In this document: positions 45,101 through 54,682 of the stretch, in pieces
How positions within the stretch are numbered: position 1 is the stretch's first letter
Layout of the letters: each line of letters starts with the position of its first letter
Origin: Arthrobacter alpinus
GTDB lineage: Bacteria > Actinomycetota > Actinomycetes > Actinomycetales > Micrococcaceae
DNA: 64,000 nucleotides
NCBI RefSeq assembly: GCF_900105965.1
Contig: NZ_FNTV01000001.1
Coordinates: forward strand, 62,001 to 126,000
Direction of reading: 5' to 3'
Made by a program: the position numbers and the translations under genes
Notes under the pieces: model-generated
What the model saw: only the letters and a program-made list of their open reading frames with translations
Told to the model about the DNA's origin: nothing
Database searches by the model: none

Positions 45101-46237
45101 ATGAACGATCTCACGGCCGACCAAGAAGCCATGGTGGAGATGGTGCGCGATTTCGCCGCCAACGAGCTGGCCCCGCACACAGCGCTTTGGGATGAGGAAA
45201 AATTCTTCCCCGTGGACGTGTTGGCACAGGCCGGGGCGCTGGGCATGGGCGGGATATATGTGGGGGAGGAGTATGGCGGCTCGGCACTGAGCCGGAGCGA
45301 CGCCGTCCTGATCTTTGAAGAGCTGGCCGCCGTGGACCCCACGATCGCCGCCTATATTTCCATCCACAACATGGTGGCGTGGATGATCGACGCGTTCGGC
45401 AATGACGAGCAGCGCGCCGCCTGGCTGCCGGGCATTACGGCCATGACAGAGCTGACCAGCTATTGCCTCTCCGAGCCCGGCGTTGGCTCCGACGCCGCAG
45501 CCATCACCATGCGCGCCGTCCGCGACGGCGACGACTACATCCTCAACGGGACCAAACAGTTCATCTCCGGGGCCGGCTCATCCGCCTGGTACCTGGTCAT
45601 GGTGCGCACGGCCGACTTGGGCGGCCGGGGGATCACCGCCGTCGTGGTTCCGGCCGGCACGCCAGGCCTCAGCTTCGGGGCGAACGAGAAGAAAATGGGA
45701 TGGAGGGCGCAGCCCACACGCCAGGTCGTTTTCGACAACGTGCGGATCCCGGTGGGAAACCGGCTTGGCGAGGAAGGCGACGGGTTCGGCATCGCGATGA
45801 AGGGCCTCAACGGCGGGCGGGTCAACATCGGGGCCTGCTCGCTGGGCGGCGGCCGGGCCGCGCTGGAGAAGTCCATCGCTTACCTGAAGGAGCGTCAGGC
45901 GTTCGGAGGCCCGCTCATTGACAAGCAGCACCTGCTCTTTGAAATCGCGGCCATGGACACCGATCTGGAGGTCTCCCGGACCATGTTGATGCGTGCGGCC
46001 CGGGCACTGGACACGGGAGCCCCTGATGCCGTGAAGCTGTGCGCCATGGCCAAGCTCGTGGCCACGGACGCCGGGTACCAGGTGGCCAATCAGGCGCTGC
46101 AGCTGCACGGCGGCTACGGCTATCTCAGCGAGTACGGTTTGGAGAAGCTGGTCCGCGATCTGCGAGTGCATCAAATACTTGAAGGCAGCAATGAAATCAT
46201 GCGTTTGATCATTGGCCGTCTGGCCGTGGAGGGCTGA
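45101..46237 (+). CDS. Acyl-CoA dehydrogenase, probably isobutyryl-CoA
   Basis: This FAD enzyme introduces the alpha-beta double bond. The 378-residue protein has AYCLSEPG-like YCLSEPGVGSDAA, GTKQFISGAG, and the C-terminal QLHGGYGYLSEYGLEKLVRD followed by ILEGSNEIMRLI, where E361 is the catalytic base. Position before the hydroxyisobutyryl-CoA genes points to branched-chain (valine) substrates. Start at 45101 follows AAGGAGG five bases upstream; an in-frame ATG eight codons earlier has no site. Confidence 0.92.
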   Translation: MNDLTADQEAMVEMVRDFAANELAPHTALWDEEKFFPVDVLAQAGALGMGGIYVGEEYGGSALSRSDAVLIFEELAAVDPTIAAYISIHNMVAWMIDAFGNDEQRAAWLPGITAMTELTSYCLSEPGVGSDAAAITMRAVRDGDDYILNGTKQFISGAGSSAWYLVMVRTADLGGRGITAVVVPAGTPGLSFGANEKKMGWRAQPTRQVVFDNVRIPVGNRLGEEGDGFGIAMKGLNGGRVNIGACSLGGGRAALEKSIAYLKERQAFGGPLIDKQHLLFEIAAMDTDLEVSRTMLMRAARALDTGAPDAVKLCAMAKLVATDAGYQVANQALQLHGGYGYLSEYGLEKLVRDLRVHQILEGSNEIMRLIIGRLAVEG

Positions 46238-46255
46238 ACCGTGGAGGATGGGTAC

Positions 46256-47305
46256 ATGGAGCACACTGAGGTTCTCGTGGAGCGGAGCGGCCAACTGGGC
46301 CATCTCATCCTGAACCGGCCCAAAGCCATGAACGCGCTCAACCACGCCATGGTTTTGGCCATGATGCGGGCGCTGGATGAGTGGGAAAAGGACGACGGCG
46401 TTGCAACAGTCCTCATCTCCGGTGCCGGTGAGCGGGGCTTATGCGCCGGCGGTGACATCGTCTCGATCTACCACGACGCCCGCACAGGAGGGAACGGCTC
46501 CGAACAGTTTTGGCGCGACGAATACCACCTCAACGCCCGGATCCGCCGCTACCCCAAGCCCATAGTCACGCTCATGGACGGTGTGGTCCTCGGCGGCGGA
46601 GTGGGTATTTCCGCACACGCCTCGCACCGGATCGTGACCGAACGCTCCCGGATCGGCATGCCGGAAACGGGCATAGGATTTGTGCCGGATGTGGGCGGCA
46701 CCTTCCTGCTTTCGCACGCACCCGGCGAAATGGGCACGCATGCCGCACTGACCGGTTCCATGGTCAGCGGCGCCGATGCCATCGCCATGGGGCTGGCCAG
46801 CCACTTTGTCGATTCGACCCTTCTGCCCACGCTGGTAGCCGAGCTGGCCGAGCGGGGCGCGGATGCCGTCGTCGGCCGTTACGGGCAGGTGCCCCCGGAA
46901 TCTGCCCTGGTCCAGGCACGCTGGTGGATTGACGATTGCTATTGCGCGGACGACGTCGGGACCATCCTGGAGCGGCTGGCTCGCGTGGGTGACCCCGCGG
47001 CCCAGGCGGCGGCGGAGACCATTGCGGCGAAGTCGCCCACTGCCGTGACAGTGACTTTTGCGGCCCTGCGGCGGGCTCGGGTGCTCGCCACATTGGAGGA
47101 GGCACTCGACCAGGAATTCCGGGTTTCTGTGCGGGCACTGAGGTGGCCCGATTTTGCCGAGGGCATCCGGGCGCAGTTGGTGGATAAGGACCGCAACCCG
47201 CAGTGGCAGCCGGCCTCCCTGGCCGAGGTTTCGCAGGAACTCGTGGCGAACACATTTGCAATGGTTGGGGACCGGGAATTGGGCCTGAGCCGAGCCGAAG
47301 TTTGA
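46256..47305 (+). CDS. 3-hydroxyisobutyryl-CoA hydrolase
   Basis: This crotonase-fold hydrolase releases 3-hydroxyisobutyrate in valine breakdown. The 349-residue protein has ERGLCAGGDIVSIYHDAR, DGVVLGGGVGISAHASHRIVTE and MPETGIGFVPDVGGTFLLS, the last being the hallmark of the hydrolase/HIBCH branch; its C-terminal domain has VSVRALRWPDFAEGIRAQLVDKDRNPQW. Start set at ATG 46256 (GGAGG eight bases upstream), with an upstream GTG at 46241 in frame. It lies 18 bases after the dehydrogenase. Confidence 0.93.
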   Translation: MEHTEVLVERSGQLGHLILNRPKAMNALNHAMVLAMMRALDEWEKDDGVATVLISGAGERGLCAGGDIVSIYHDARTGGNGSEQFWRDEYHLNARIRRYPKPIVTLMDGVVLGGGVGISAHASHRIVTERSRIGMPETGIGFVPDVGGTFLLSHAPGEMGTHAALTGSMVSGADAIAMGLASHFVDSTLLPTLVAELAERGADAVVGRYGQVPPESALVQARWWIDDCYCADDVGTILERLARVGDPAAQAAAETIAAKSPTAVTVTFAALRRARVLATLEEALDQEFRVSVRALRWPDFAEGIRAQLVDKDRNPQWQPASLAEVSQELVANTFAMVGDRELGLSRAEV

Positions 47306-47362
47306 TTTTCTCGTAGTTGATTTTCATGGTGGTGCACTTGGGTCGCGAAGGGAATGAGCAGC

Positions 47363-48298
47363 ATGAGCAGTGAAGTCTTGGGTGTTGAATCAAGGATTGC
47401 CTTTATTGGGCTGGGGCACATGGGCGGGCCCATGGCGGCGAACCTTGTGGCGGCCGGATATCCCGTCACGGGCTTTGACGTGGTGCCCGCAGCACTCGAT
47501 GCGGCTGCCGCCGCAGGGGTAGAGGTGGCCGAGTCCGCCGCCGCTGCAGCGCGGGGAGCAGATGTCATCATCACCATGTTGCCAGCCGGGAAACACGTCT
47601 TTGCCGCTTTTGAGGGAGACGGCCCCGGCGGCGGTCTGCTGGCCGCGGCCAAGCCGGGGGCGTTGTTTTTGGAGTGCTCCACGATCTCGGTCGAAGACGC
47701 GCGGGCAGCACACCAGATGGTCGTGGCGAGCGGTCACCGTGGCCTCGATGCGCCGGTTTCGGGCGGGGTGGTGGGGGCTGAGGCCGGCACCCTGACATTC
47801 ATGGTGGGCGGATCCGAGGAAGATTTCGCCTCGGGTGCCGCCATCTTTGAGGTCATGGGCAAACGTATTGTGCACTGTGGCGGGCCAGGCGCCGGACAAG
47901 CGGCCAAGGTCTGCAACAACATGATCCTTGGCGTGTCCATGATCGCCGTCAGTGAGGCCTTTGTGCTCGGCGAAAAGCTCGGCCTGACGCACCAGGCCCT
48001 GTATGACGTGGCAGCCAACGCCTCCGGGCAATGCTGGTCGCTGACCACCAACTGCCCCGTGCCCGGCCCCGTTCCCACGAGCCCTGCCAACCGTGAATAC
48101 CAGCCCGGATTCGCCGGCGCCCTCATGGCCAAGGACCTGGGGCTGGCCGTTGAGGCGCTCAATGCCACGGGTGTGGACGCCGTCATGGGCCGCACCGCCG
48201 AGGAAATCTATCGAGAATTCGCCCTAGGCGGCGGTGCCGGCACCGACTTCTCCGGCATCATCAACACCATCCGGCATGCTTCGCACCGGACCGACTGA
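47363..48298 (+). CDS. mmsB: 3-hydroxyisobutyrate dehydrogenase
   Basis: It oxidises 3-hydroxyisobutyrate to methylmalonate semialdehyde with NAD. The 311-residue protein has the dinucleotide motif IAFIGLGHMGGPMAANL, the substrate motif DAPVSGGVVGAEAGTL and GGPGAGQAAKVCNNM with the catalytic Lys. AAGGGA is nine bases before ATG 47363 and directly touches the earlier ATG at 47354, so I prefer the later start. Fits the valine pathway with its two upstream neighbours. Confidence 0.94.
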   Translation: MSSEVLGVESRIAFIGLGHMGGPMAANLVAAGYPVTGFDVVPAALDAAAAAGVEVAESAAAAARGADVIITMLPAGKHVFAAFEGDGPGGGLLAAAKPGALFLECSTISVEDARAAHQMVVASGHRGLDAPVSGGVVGAEAGTLTFMVGGSEEDFASGAAIFEVMGKRIVHCGGPGAGQAAKVCNNMILGVSMIAVSEAFVLGEKLGLTHQALYDVAANASGQCWSLTTNCPVPGPVPTSPANREYQPGFAGALMAKDLGLAVEALNATGVDAVMGRTAEEIYREFALGGGAGTDFSGIINTIRHASHRTD

Positions 48299-48316
48299 AC
48301 CGAACGGAACCCTTCC

Positions 48317-49093
48317 ATGACGCAGTACTCCTTGATCCTGACCGAACAACGCGGCCGGGTGGCCCTGATAACGCTCAACCGCCCCGAGTCCCTGAATGCC
48401 TTGAGCGATGCCATGGGACGGGAAATTCTGGCCGCCGCGCAGGCGTTCGACGCCGACGCCGGCATTGGTGCCATCGTCATCACTGGCTCCTCCCGTGCCT
48501 TTGCTGCCGGAGCCGATATCAAGGAGATGGCGGACAAATCCTCGGTGGATATGTACCGTGCCAACTGGTTCTCCGCCTGGGATGAGCTGGCCAGGGTTCG
48601 CACGCCCATGATTGCGGCCGTCGCGGGCCACGCATTGGGGGGTGGCTGTGAATTGGCCATGATCGCCGACTTCATCATCGCCGCCGACAACGCCAAGTTC
48701 GGCCAACCCGAGATCAAGCTCGGAGTCATCCCCGGCATGGGCGGTTCACAGCGGCTGACTCGGGCCATCGGCAAGGCCAAGGCCATGGAAATGGTACTGA
48801 CGGGCCGGGTCATGGGCGCCGTGGAGGCGGAGCAGGCAGGGCTCGTGGCCCGAGTGGTTCCCGTGGACTCGTTGCTCGAGGATGCCCTCGCTACGGCTGC
48901 GACGATCGCATCCATGTCCAAGCCCGTGGCCATGATTGCCAAGGAAGCCGTCAACGCCGCCTTTGAAACCACCTTGGCCGAGGGAGTCCGCATGGAACGC
49001 CGCTCCATCTTTGCCTGCTTCGCCACCGAGGATCAAAAGGAAGGCATGGCCGCCTTCACCCAGAAGCGCCCCGCCGAGTTCAAGCACCGGTAA
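48317..49093 (+). CDS. Enoyl-CoA hydratase (EchA/crotonase)
   Basis: The 258-residue protein is a normal-length hydratase with [31 protein letters not shown] (first catalytic Glu) and [20 protein letters not shown] (second Glu). It would hydrate methacrylyl-CoA in valine breakdown or short enoyl-CoAs more generally. It is 18 bases after mmsB and is the last gene of the run. Confidence 0.93.
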   Translation: MTQYSLILTEQRGRVALITLNRPESLNALSDAMGREILAAAQAFDADAGIGAIVITGSSRAFAAGADIKEMADKSSVDMYRANWFSAWDELARVRTPMIAAVAGHALGGGCELAMIADFIIAADNAKFGQPEIKLGVIPGMGGSQRLTRAIGKAKAMEMVLTGRVMGAVEAEQAGLVARVVPVDSLLEDALATAATIASMSKPVAMIAKEAVNAAFETTLAEGVRMERRSIFACFATEDQKEGMAAFTQKRPAEFKHR

Positions 49094-49135
49094 ATCTGCG
49101 CCGGCGCCTGTCATCTGGCCCAGGGCCCTCTCGAG

Positions 49136-49164
49136 TTGGTGATTCGGCCAAACACATGTACTGT
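49136..49164 (+). promoter_or_regulatory. Promoter of initiator tRNA copy 2
   Basis: TTGGTG (49136-49141) and TACTGT (49159-49164) are 17 bases apart and the tRNA starts 11 bases later, the same geometry as copy 1. Confidence 0.6.
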
Positions 49165-49175
49165 TGAGGACGCAA

Positions 49176-49249
<74 letters not shown>

Positions 49250-49258
49250 CTATGATGA

Positions 49259-49292
49259 GGAAAACCCTCGGCCTGATGGCCGGGGGTTTTCC
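49259..49292 (+). terminator. Terminator after tRNA copy 2
   Basis: A 15-bp stem (49259-49273 with 49278-49292, one G-T pair) around TGAT, with GGAAAA at the left and TTTTCC at the right. It also serves the convergent hydrolase gene. Confidence 0.85.
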
Positions 49293-49310
49293 GTTTCCCA
49301 ATAATAAAAG

Positions 49311-50261
49311 TTACGTTCGGTTCTGATTTACCGAAGCCATGAAGCGGGTGAAGTTCTCGGCAATTTCCGGGGACTTGGTGTGATGCAGATAATGAGTGGC
49401 ATCCAATTGAATGAGTTCACCCGTATCCACGCTGGCCACCTGCTCCTCATGCAGGGGCAGCCATCCCTCGACATCGGTATTCTCACGCTGGACAAACTCA
49501 AGTACCGGAAGATCACGCGGGAATGACTGAGATCGGCTGGAAGTGAAATTGGAGGCGAAATGTTCCATCTCATCTGAATAGGTGGAAGACATGGAGTTTT
49601 TCAGCGACAAGAGCTTCATCTGTTCTTTCATGTCATCGTCATAGGGCAGTCCAGCATAGGGATCCCCAGCCATCGACATCAGTACCCGGGTCAGGCCCAG
49701 AGTCTTGGCTGTTTTCATGGCGGCAATCGGAAGGGCATCATCCATGCCCGGCTGGGTTGGGACGCTGCTGTCTATGCCGACGAAGGCTGTTAGCTCGCCT
49801 CGAAACCGGTTCGCGTAGTCAAGGGCGTAGATGCCAGCGATCGAATGGCCCATGAGCGCGTATCGATCAATGCCCAGGCTTGCCAGGGCGGAATGGACCT
49901 CCGTGTTGATGTTTTGGGCAGTCCTCGGCTTCTCTGTTTCATCGCTGAGGCCATAGCCAAAGGGTTCTACCACCACCACCCTGTAGTGCGGCGCCAGTTC
50001 TGCAATGAGGGGTGCGAAATCAAGTGCCGGTGCGGCGGTGCCGAACCCTGGCAGCAGCACCACGGTTTCCGCGGCGTCTCCCTGAATGAGGACATTCATC
50101 TGCTTGCCATCGACAGTGACTCGCTGCCCGTAGCTTTCAATCCTGCCGGCCTCGGATTTGCTGGCACTGGCATTGACGATAGTGGTGGTTGCCAAGGCAA
50201 CTGCCACCACGGCCACGAAAACGGCGATCACCTTGAGGAGAATTCTTAGAAACTTTCTCAC
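49311..50261 (-). CDS. Membrane-anchored alpha/beta hydrolase
   Basis: The 316-residue protein has one N-terminal transmembrane helix (FLRILLKVIAVFVAVVAVALATTTIV) and an alpha/beta-hydrolase fold. The nucleophile elbow is MGHSIAGIYAL, with VVLLPGFGTAAPALDF as the oxyanion segment and ATHYLHHTKSP supplying the likely catalytic His. Start at GTG 50261 (after GATGGATAAGC) is preferred to ATG 50303, which has no site. Base composition looks lower in GC than its neighbours, and the gene sits between the tRNA and an AT-rich gap, so acquisition by transfer is possible. Substrate unknown. Confidence 0.8.
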   Translation of the reverse strand: MRKFLRILLKVIAVFVAVVAVALATTTIVNASASKSEAGRIESYGQRVTVDGKQMNVLIQGDAAETVVLLPGFGTAAPALDFAPLIAELAPHYRVVVVEPFGYGLSDETEKPRTAQNINTEVHSALASLGIDRYALMGHSIAGIYALDYANRFRGELTAFVGIDSSVPTQPGMDDALPIAAMKTAKTLGLTRVLMSMAGDPYAGLPYDDDMKEQMKLLSLKNSMSSTYSDEMEHFASNFTSSRSQSFPRDLPVLEFVQRENTDVEGWLPLHEEQVASVDTGELIQLDATHYLHHTKSPEIAENFTRFMASVNQNRT

Positions 50262-50514
50262 GCTTATCCATCTGTAGATTATTTGTGGGATATGCCGACG
50301 CATAAATAATAGTTTTGAGCACTATTTCCCGTTGGCGCTAATTTCTGGCACGAAAATAACATCACAATAAACCGTGATTCTTTTGAGCTATTCCAAATAT
50401 ATTTACGCACAGATGGACTTCGTAATGCCAGCGAGAAAGGAGAAATCATCACATCGGATGATCGCTTTTTCGTTTCCCTCGTCCAAGAGAGGTATCTTTT
50501 GGATTCCCGAACCT
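50262..50514. other. AT-rich gap between modC and the hydrolase
   Basis: These 253 bases are clearly richer in A and T than the rest of the window (for example 50381-50415). I see no gene supported on either strand. The hydrolase promoter must be here, but no -35/-10 pair stands out. Confidence 0.5.
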
Positions 50515-51558
50515 TTATGCCGGGTAGAGGATTGTTTCTGCCGCCTTGACCACGAAGAAAACCTCGGATCCGGGCAACAATGCGAGCTCGGCAATGGCTG
50601 CGGGGGAGAGATCGGCGGCCAGCGCTCCGGCACGGACCCGGATATGCCCGCCGTGAGGCTCCAATTCGCTGATGGTGACCTTGAAGCAATTGCGGGGGCT
50701 TCCCGCAGGAGGCGCAAGGAAAACAGACACGGCCGACGGCGGGAATGCGGCTAGCCCGGCCATCTCGGCTGCCACACCGACCGGGCGGCCGGTGACCTGA
50801 ACGCCGTCGGACATTGCCAACGTGGAACCGGAGATTGTTCCGGACAAGACGTTGAGCCCGGCGAGGGATGCGGCGAAGGAGCTGCGTGGATGGGCCAACA
50901 CGGTTGCGGTGGGGCCGGATTCCACAATGCGCCCGCCGTCCATGACAACGATGCGTTCCGCGAGCATGAGGGCGTCCAGGACGTCGTGCGTGACAATGAT
51001 GGCCCGGCGGCCGGCCAGGGCACGTTTGAGCAGGCTGCGCAGGAACGGGGCGCTGTTGACGTCGAGCGCGGCCATGGGCTCATCAAGGAGGAGCAATTGG
51101 GGATCGGTGGCGAGCGCGCGGGCGAGCGCCACACGTTGCCCCTGGCCGCCGGAAAGCTGTGCAGGCAGCCTGTTGGAAAGCTCCAACGCGTCCACCTCGC
51201 CCAGCCAGTGACTTGCGATGTTGCGGCTTTCTCGCCGGCTGGCGCCTTGGCTCCGGGGACCAAAGGCCACGTTGTCCAGCACGTTTAGGTGCGGGAAGAG
51301 TAAGGGCTCTTGAGCCAAGACACCTACGCCGCGTTCATGGGGTGCCAACCAAACATTGCCCGGGGAAAGCCGGAACAGGGTGTGCGCGTCGAGGGTGGCA
51401 CTGCCGGAACTGGGCTTCACGAGGCCCGCAAGCATCTGGATCACCGAGGACTTTCCGGCCCCGTTGGGGCCCATAATTGCGATGGTTTCCCCGGGGTTGA
51501 CGGTTAATGCCACGTCCACATTGCGGGCAGCCATCACGGCCTCTAGGTTAAGTGTCAC
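50515..51558 (-). CDS. modC: Molybdate ABC transporter ATPase
   Basis: This is the ATPase of the molybdate importer. The 347-residue protein has Walker [10 protein letters not shown], signature LSGGQGQR, Walker [12 protein letters not shown] and a His-loop VTHDVLDA. The C-terminal 120 residues include a TOBE-type molbindin domain ([18 protein letters not shown]). Start overlaps the modB stop by four bases. Last gene of the operon. Confidence 0.93.
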   Translation of the reverse strand: MTLNLEAVMAARNVDVALTVNPGETIAIMGPNGAGKSSVIQMLAGLVKPSSGSATLDAHTLFRLSPGNVWLAPHERGVGVLAQEPLLFPHLNVLDNVAFGPRSQGASRRESRNIASHWLGEVDALELSNRLPAQLSGGQGQRVALARALATDPQLLLLDEPMAALDVNSAPFLRSLLKRALAGRRAIIVTHDVLDALMLAERIVVMDGGRIVESGPTATVLAHPRSSFAASLAGLNVLSGTISGSTLAMSDGVQVTGRPVGVAAEMAGLAAFPPSAVSVFLAPPAGSPRNCFKVTISELEPHGGHIRVRAGALAADLSPAAIAELALLPGSEVFFVVKAAETILYPA

Positions 51559-52418
51559 GCGCCCGGAACCTCCTTCGAAACCAGCGCCCGTATCGGTGAC
51601 CGGGGCGTCCTGTAGGCCACGCCCACCACCACGAGTGCTACGGCAATCAGCAAAAAGGACAGGGCCACAGCTGCATCAGGATCGCTCTCGCGCTGCAGGT
51701 AAATTTCCAAAGGTAAGGTTCGCGTGACGCCTTGGAGGCTGCCGGCAAAAGTCAAGGTGGCGCCAAATTCACCCAGACTCCGGGCAAAGGCCAGAACGGC
51801 TCCGGTCACCAGTCCCGGAAACACCAGCGGAAGTGTGATGCGGCGCAACACCGTGGAGGGGCGGGCGCCCAAGGTCGCGGCAACGGCCTCATACTTGTCT
51901 CCGGCCGTGCGCAGTGACCCCTCAAGGCTCAGCACCAGAAACGGCAGCGCCACGAAGGCCTGTGCCATGACCACGGCAGTCGTGGAAAACGCGATGTCGA
52001 TTCCAATCAGATGCAAGGACCCGCCCAGCAGGCCCTCCCGGCCAAAGGTATAGAGCAGGGCCAAGCCGCCCACCACAGGTGGAACCACCAGCGGCAGCAG
52101 GACAAGTGCGCGCAGAAGACCTTGGCCGGGAAAATGTGCCCTGGCCAACGCCAAAGCCAGTGGCACACCAAAAATGATGCACAGTGCCGTGCTGGCTATT
52201 GCGGTTTTGAGGCTTAGTGCCAGAGCATCCACTGAAGAATCCGAGGCGATCAGTGGCCAGAACTGGGTCCAATTGACCCTAGCCACCATGCCGAAAAGTG
52301 GGAGCAAAATGAACAGCCCGCCCACCGCGGCGAACAGGAAAACCCAACGGGGGACCGCACGGTACTGCCACGGTTCCGCACCGGCCCCACGACCCTTAGG
52401 GCGCACCAAACCCAGCAT
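51555..52418 (-). CDS. modB: Molybdate ABC transporter permease
   Basis: The 287-residue permease has about six hydrophobic helices and the inner-membrane coupling loop [22 protein letters not shown]. The segment [19 protein letters not shown] is typical of ModB. Its start lies inside modA (23-base overlap), and modC starts within its stop codon region. Confidence 0.93.
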   Translation of the reverse strand: MLGLVRPKGRGAGAEPWQYRAVPRWVFLFAAVGGLFILLPLFGMVARVNWTQFWPLIASDSSVDALALSLKTAIASTALCIIFGVPLALALARAHFPGQGLLRALVLLPLVVPPVVGGLALLYTFGREGLLGGSLHLIGIDIAFSTTAVVMAQAFVALPFLVLSLEGSLRTAGDKYEAVAATLGARPSTVLRRITLPLVFPGLVTGAVLAFARSLGEFGATLTFAGSLQGVTRTLPLEIYLQRESDPDAAVALSFLLIAVALVVVGVAYRTPRSPIRALVSKEVPGA

Positions 52419-53205
52419 CCTGCAGCACCTTTTGGCCCTCCTGGGCCGTCACCAAAGAGATGAACGCCGCAGCGATTTCGGGATTCTTGGAACCCTTGAC
52501 TGCGGCAATGGGGTACTCATTGATCGTAGGCTGGGCAAGACCGAGCGGGATGGTCTTGACCTTGTCCCCGGCAGACTTTGCGTCAGTGACATAGACCAGA
52601 CCGGCATCGGCCTCGCCTGAAGTGACCTTGCCGAGCACTCCGGTGACGGACAGCTCTTCACTGACGGGGGTGAGCATCAGCCCCGCCGTGGCGGCGTCGG
52701 CTTTGGCCGCAGCGCCGCAGGGAACCTGCGCCGCGCAAATGACCAGTTTGACCCCCGGCTTGGCGACGTCGGCAAAAGCTGTGATGTTTGCCGGATTGCT
52801 GGGCGGGACCGCCAAGGTCAAAACGTTGGTTGCAAAGTCCACAGGGGCCTCGGACGTCAGCTTGGCGTCGCTGAGCTTCGTCATGTTCTTTGTGTCGGCT
52901 GAGGCAAACACGTCGGCGGGGGCGCCTTGGGTTATTTGGGTGACAAGGGTCGATGAGCCGTCAAAACTCAACGAGACCTTCACCTGCGGATGGGCAGCCT
53001 CGAATTGGGTGGCCAATTCCGTGAACGTTTGTTTGAGTGACGCGGCGGCGAACACTGTCAATGTTCCGGATAGTTCCGGTACGGACGTGCTTGCCGAGCC
53101 GGCAGCTGATGCTGGCCCGCCATCGGGGCTTGAGCAGGAAGCCATCGATGCCGCCAACACGGTGGCGGCGGCCAGCGTGGAGACTTTCTTGAACGAGAGT
53201 TTCAT
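52396..53205 (-). CDS. modA: Molybdate-binding lipoprotein
   Basis: The 269-residue binding protein has a lipobox MASC (C24). The mature domain has [17 protein letters not shown], the ligand-loop [25 protein letters not shown] and [13 protein letters not shown], all ModA hallmarks. Start overlaps the stop of the regulator gene by four bases. Confidence 0.94.
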   Translation of the reverse strand: MKLSFKKVSTLAAATVLAASMASCSSPDGGPASAAGSASTSVPELSGTLTVFAAASLKQTFTELATQFEAAHPQVKVSLSFDGSSTLVTQITQGAPADVFASADTKNMTKLSDAKLTSEAPVDFATNVLTLAVPPSNPANITAFADVAKPGVKLVICAAQVPCGAAAKADAATAGLMLTPVSEELSVTGVLGKVTSGEADAGLVYVTDAKSAGDKVKTIPLGLAQPTINEYPIAAVKGSKNPEIAAAFISLVTAQEGQKVLQDAGFGAP

Positions 53206-53612
53206 GAGTCCTTCCCACTGTTCGGTACTTCAATGATCACGTTCGTGGACTTGACCACGGCCGTGGCAACCGAGCCGGGCTCCAGCTTCAAATCTCGCAC
53301 CGCCTCACTGCTCATGAGTGAGACGACGCGGAAGGGGCCGCATTGCAGTTCCACCTGGGCCATGACCTTGTCCATGATCACGTTGGTCACGAGACCAACA
53401 AAGCGGTTCCGCGCGGAACTGCCCACTCGCGTGGGGTCCTGGGGCAGCGAGGACTGCGACTTGGCCAGGGCCGCCAGTTCAATCCCGTCGATGACCAGCT
53501 TGCCCTGCTTGTCTTTTTGGCCTTGGAGGGTGCCGTTATCCAGCCACCGCCTGACGGTATCGTCACTGACGCCGAGAAAACGGGCCGCCTCGGAAACGCG
53601 AATGAGTGTCAT
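53202..53612 (-). CDS. HTH-molbindin protein (molybdate-responsive regulator)
   Basis: The 136-residue protein joins an excisionase/MerR-type HTH (VSEAARFLGVSDDTVRRWLDNG, residues 5-26) to one TOBE/molbindin domain (about 69-130, ARNRFVGLVTNVIMDKVMAQVEL and LKLEPGSVATAVVKSTNVIIEV). It would bind molybdate and DNA, so it is a small stand-in for ModE. As first gene of the mod operon it may regulate itself at the palindrome 53627-53640. Molybdate binding is inferred from the fold. Confidence 0.88.
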   Translation of the reverse strand: MTLIRVSEAARFLGVSDDTVRRWLDNGTLQGQKDKQGKLVIDGIELAALAKSQSSLPQDPTRVGSSARNRFVGLVTNVIMDKVMAQVELQCGPFRVVSLMSSEAVRDLKLEPGSVATAVVKSTNVIIEVPNSGKDS

Positions 53613-53626
53613 ACCGGCAGTCTATA

Positions 53627-53640
53627 TCCTCATATGCGGA
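53627..53640. promoter_or_regulatory. Near-perfect palindrome before the mod operon
   Basis: TCCTCATATGCGGA reads as TCC-CATATG-GGA with one mismatched pair. It ends 15 bases before the HTH-molbindin start. TATTAT on the minus strand at 53648-53643 could be the -10. A site for the HTH protein is plausible. Confidence 0.5.
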
Positions 53641-53698
53641 AGATAATATGTTACGTGGCCGCAAATACTAGTTCGAAGAAGGTATTGGCGGCCAGTAC

Positions 53699-54682
53699 CT
53701 ACAGTTCAGCCAACCGTTGAGAAAAAGCCATGTGCTCCGAATTCACCACGCAGGATTCAGGATGGCGATCGTGCCACGCAAGAGTTTCTACGATGGCGTC
53801 CGAGAAACGGATCCGAGTGCCAAAGGATGGCACCAGGGACTTGATTCGGGTGTTGTCGAAGATCGCGGGGTGGGATTTGTCGCCAAGCAGTCCCGGACCG
53901 AAATCCGGGGCAACCGCAGCAATGCGATCGCTGGCCACATGCACCAGCATCGGATCGGTGACACCCGCCGCTGCCGCCACGTGACGGTACACGGAATCCC
54001 AGGACAGGACGTCGTCGGAGGTGATCGTGAAGGCCTCACCCGCCACGGGGAGTCCGAACAACCCCACGAAACCAACAGCGAAATCGACTGCGTGCGTCAG
54101 GGTCCACGGTGTGGTGCCATCCCCATGCACCACCACCGGCAGGCCTTCGCGCATGCGGTGCACATCGGTCCAGCCAAAAAGCAGCGGCAACCGTGTGTGG
54201 TCGTAGGTGGAGGAGGGCCGGACCACCATGACGGGGAAGCCCTCGTCTCGGTAAGCGGCCGTAAAGACTTCCTCACAGGAGATCTTGTCCTGCGAGTACT
54301 TCCAAAACGGGTTGCGCAACGGCGTGGACTCTGTGATGGGCAACCGGGCAGGCGGCTTCTGATAGGCCGAGGCGGTGCTGATGAACACGTACTGCCTGGT
54401 CCTGTCGCGGAACAGATCCACAGCTGCCCGGGCCTGATCCGGTGCAAAGGTTATGAAGTCGGCAACAACATCAAAGGTCCGTGCACCCAAGGCCGCGGCC
54501 ACGGCTGCGGTGTCCCTGATATCGGCAATGACAAGCTCGACGCCGGACGGTACCGGACGCACCGAGCTCGCCGCACGATTGAGCACAGTGACGGTGAACC
54601 CCAAGGCCACGGCCCGGGCCACGGCTGCTGTGCTGATGATGCCTGTGCCACCAATGAACAGGACCCTGGGGCCCATCACCAT
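53699..54682 (-). CDS. NAD-dependent epimerase/SDR-family protein
   Basis: The 327-residue protein has an N-terminal nucleotide-binding motif VLFIGGTGIISTAAV, the segment FISTASAYQKP and VVRPSSTYDHTRLP as in extended short-chain reductases of sugar-epimerase type. The catalytic YxxxK is YSQDK (in FWKYSQDKISCEEVF). It overlaps the aldo/keto reductase stop by seven bases and is the last gene of the regulator operon. Substrate unknown. Confidence 0.82.
   Translation of the reverse strand: MVMGPRVLFIGGTGIISTAAVARAVALGFTVTVLNRAASSVRPVPSGVELVIADIRDTAAVAAALGARTFDVVADFITFAPDQARAAVDLFRDRTRQYVFISTASAYQKPPARLPITESTPLRNPFWKYSQDKISCEEVFTAAYRDEGFPVMVVRPSSTYDHTRLPLLFGWTDVHRMREGLPVVVHGDGTTPWTLTHAVDFAVGFVGLFGLPVAGEAFTITSDDVLSWDSVYRHVAAAAGVTDPMLVHVASDRIAAVAPDFGPGLLGDKSHPAIFDNTRIKSLVPSFGTRIRFSDAIVETLAWHDRHPESCVVNSEHMAFSQRLAEL

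Noticed and set aside
50374..50754. A 126-codon plus-strand frame running into modC
   Set aside because: Most of it is antisense to modC, with no domain and an AT-rich random-looking start.
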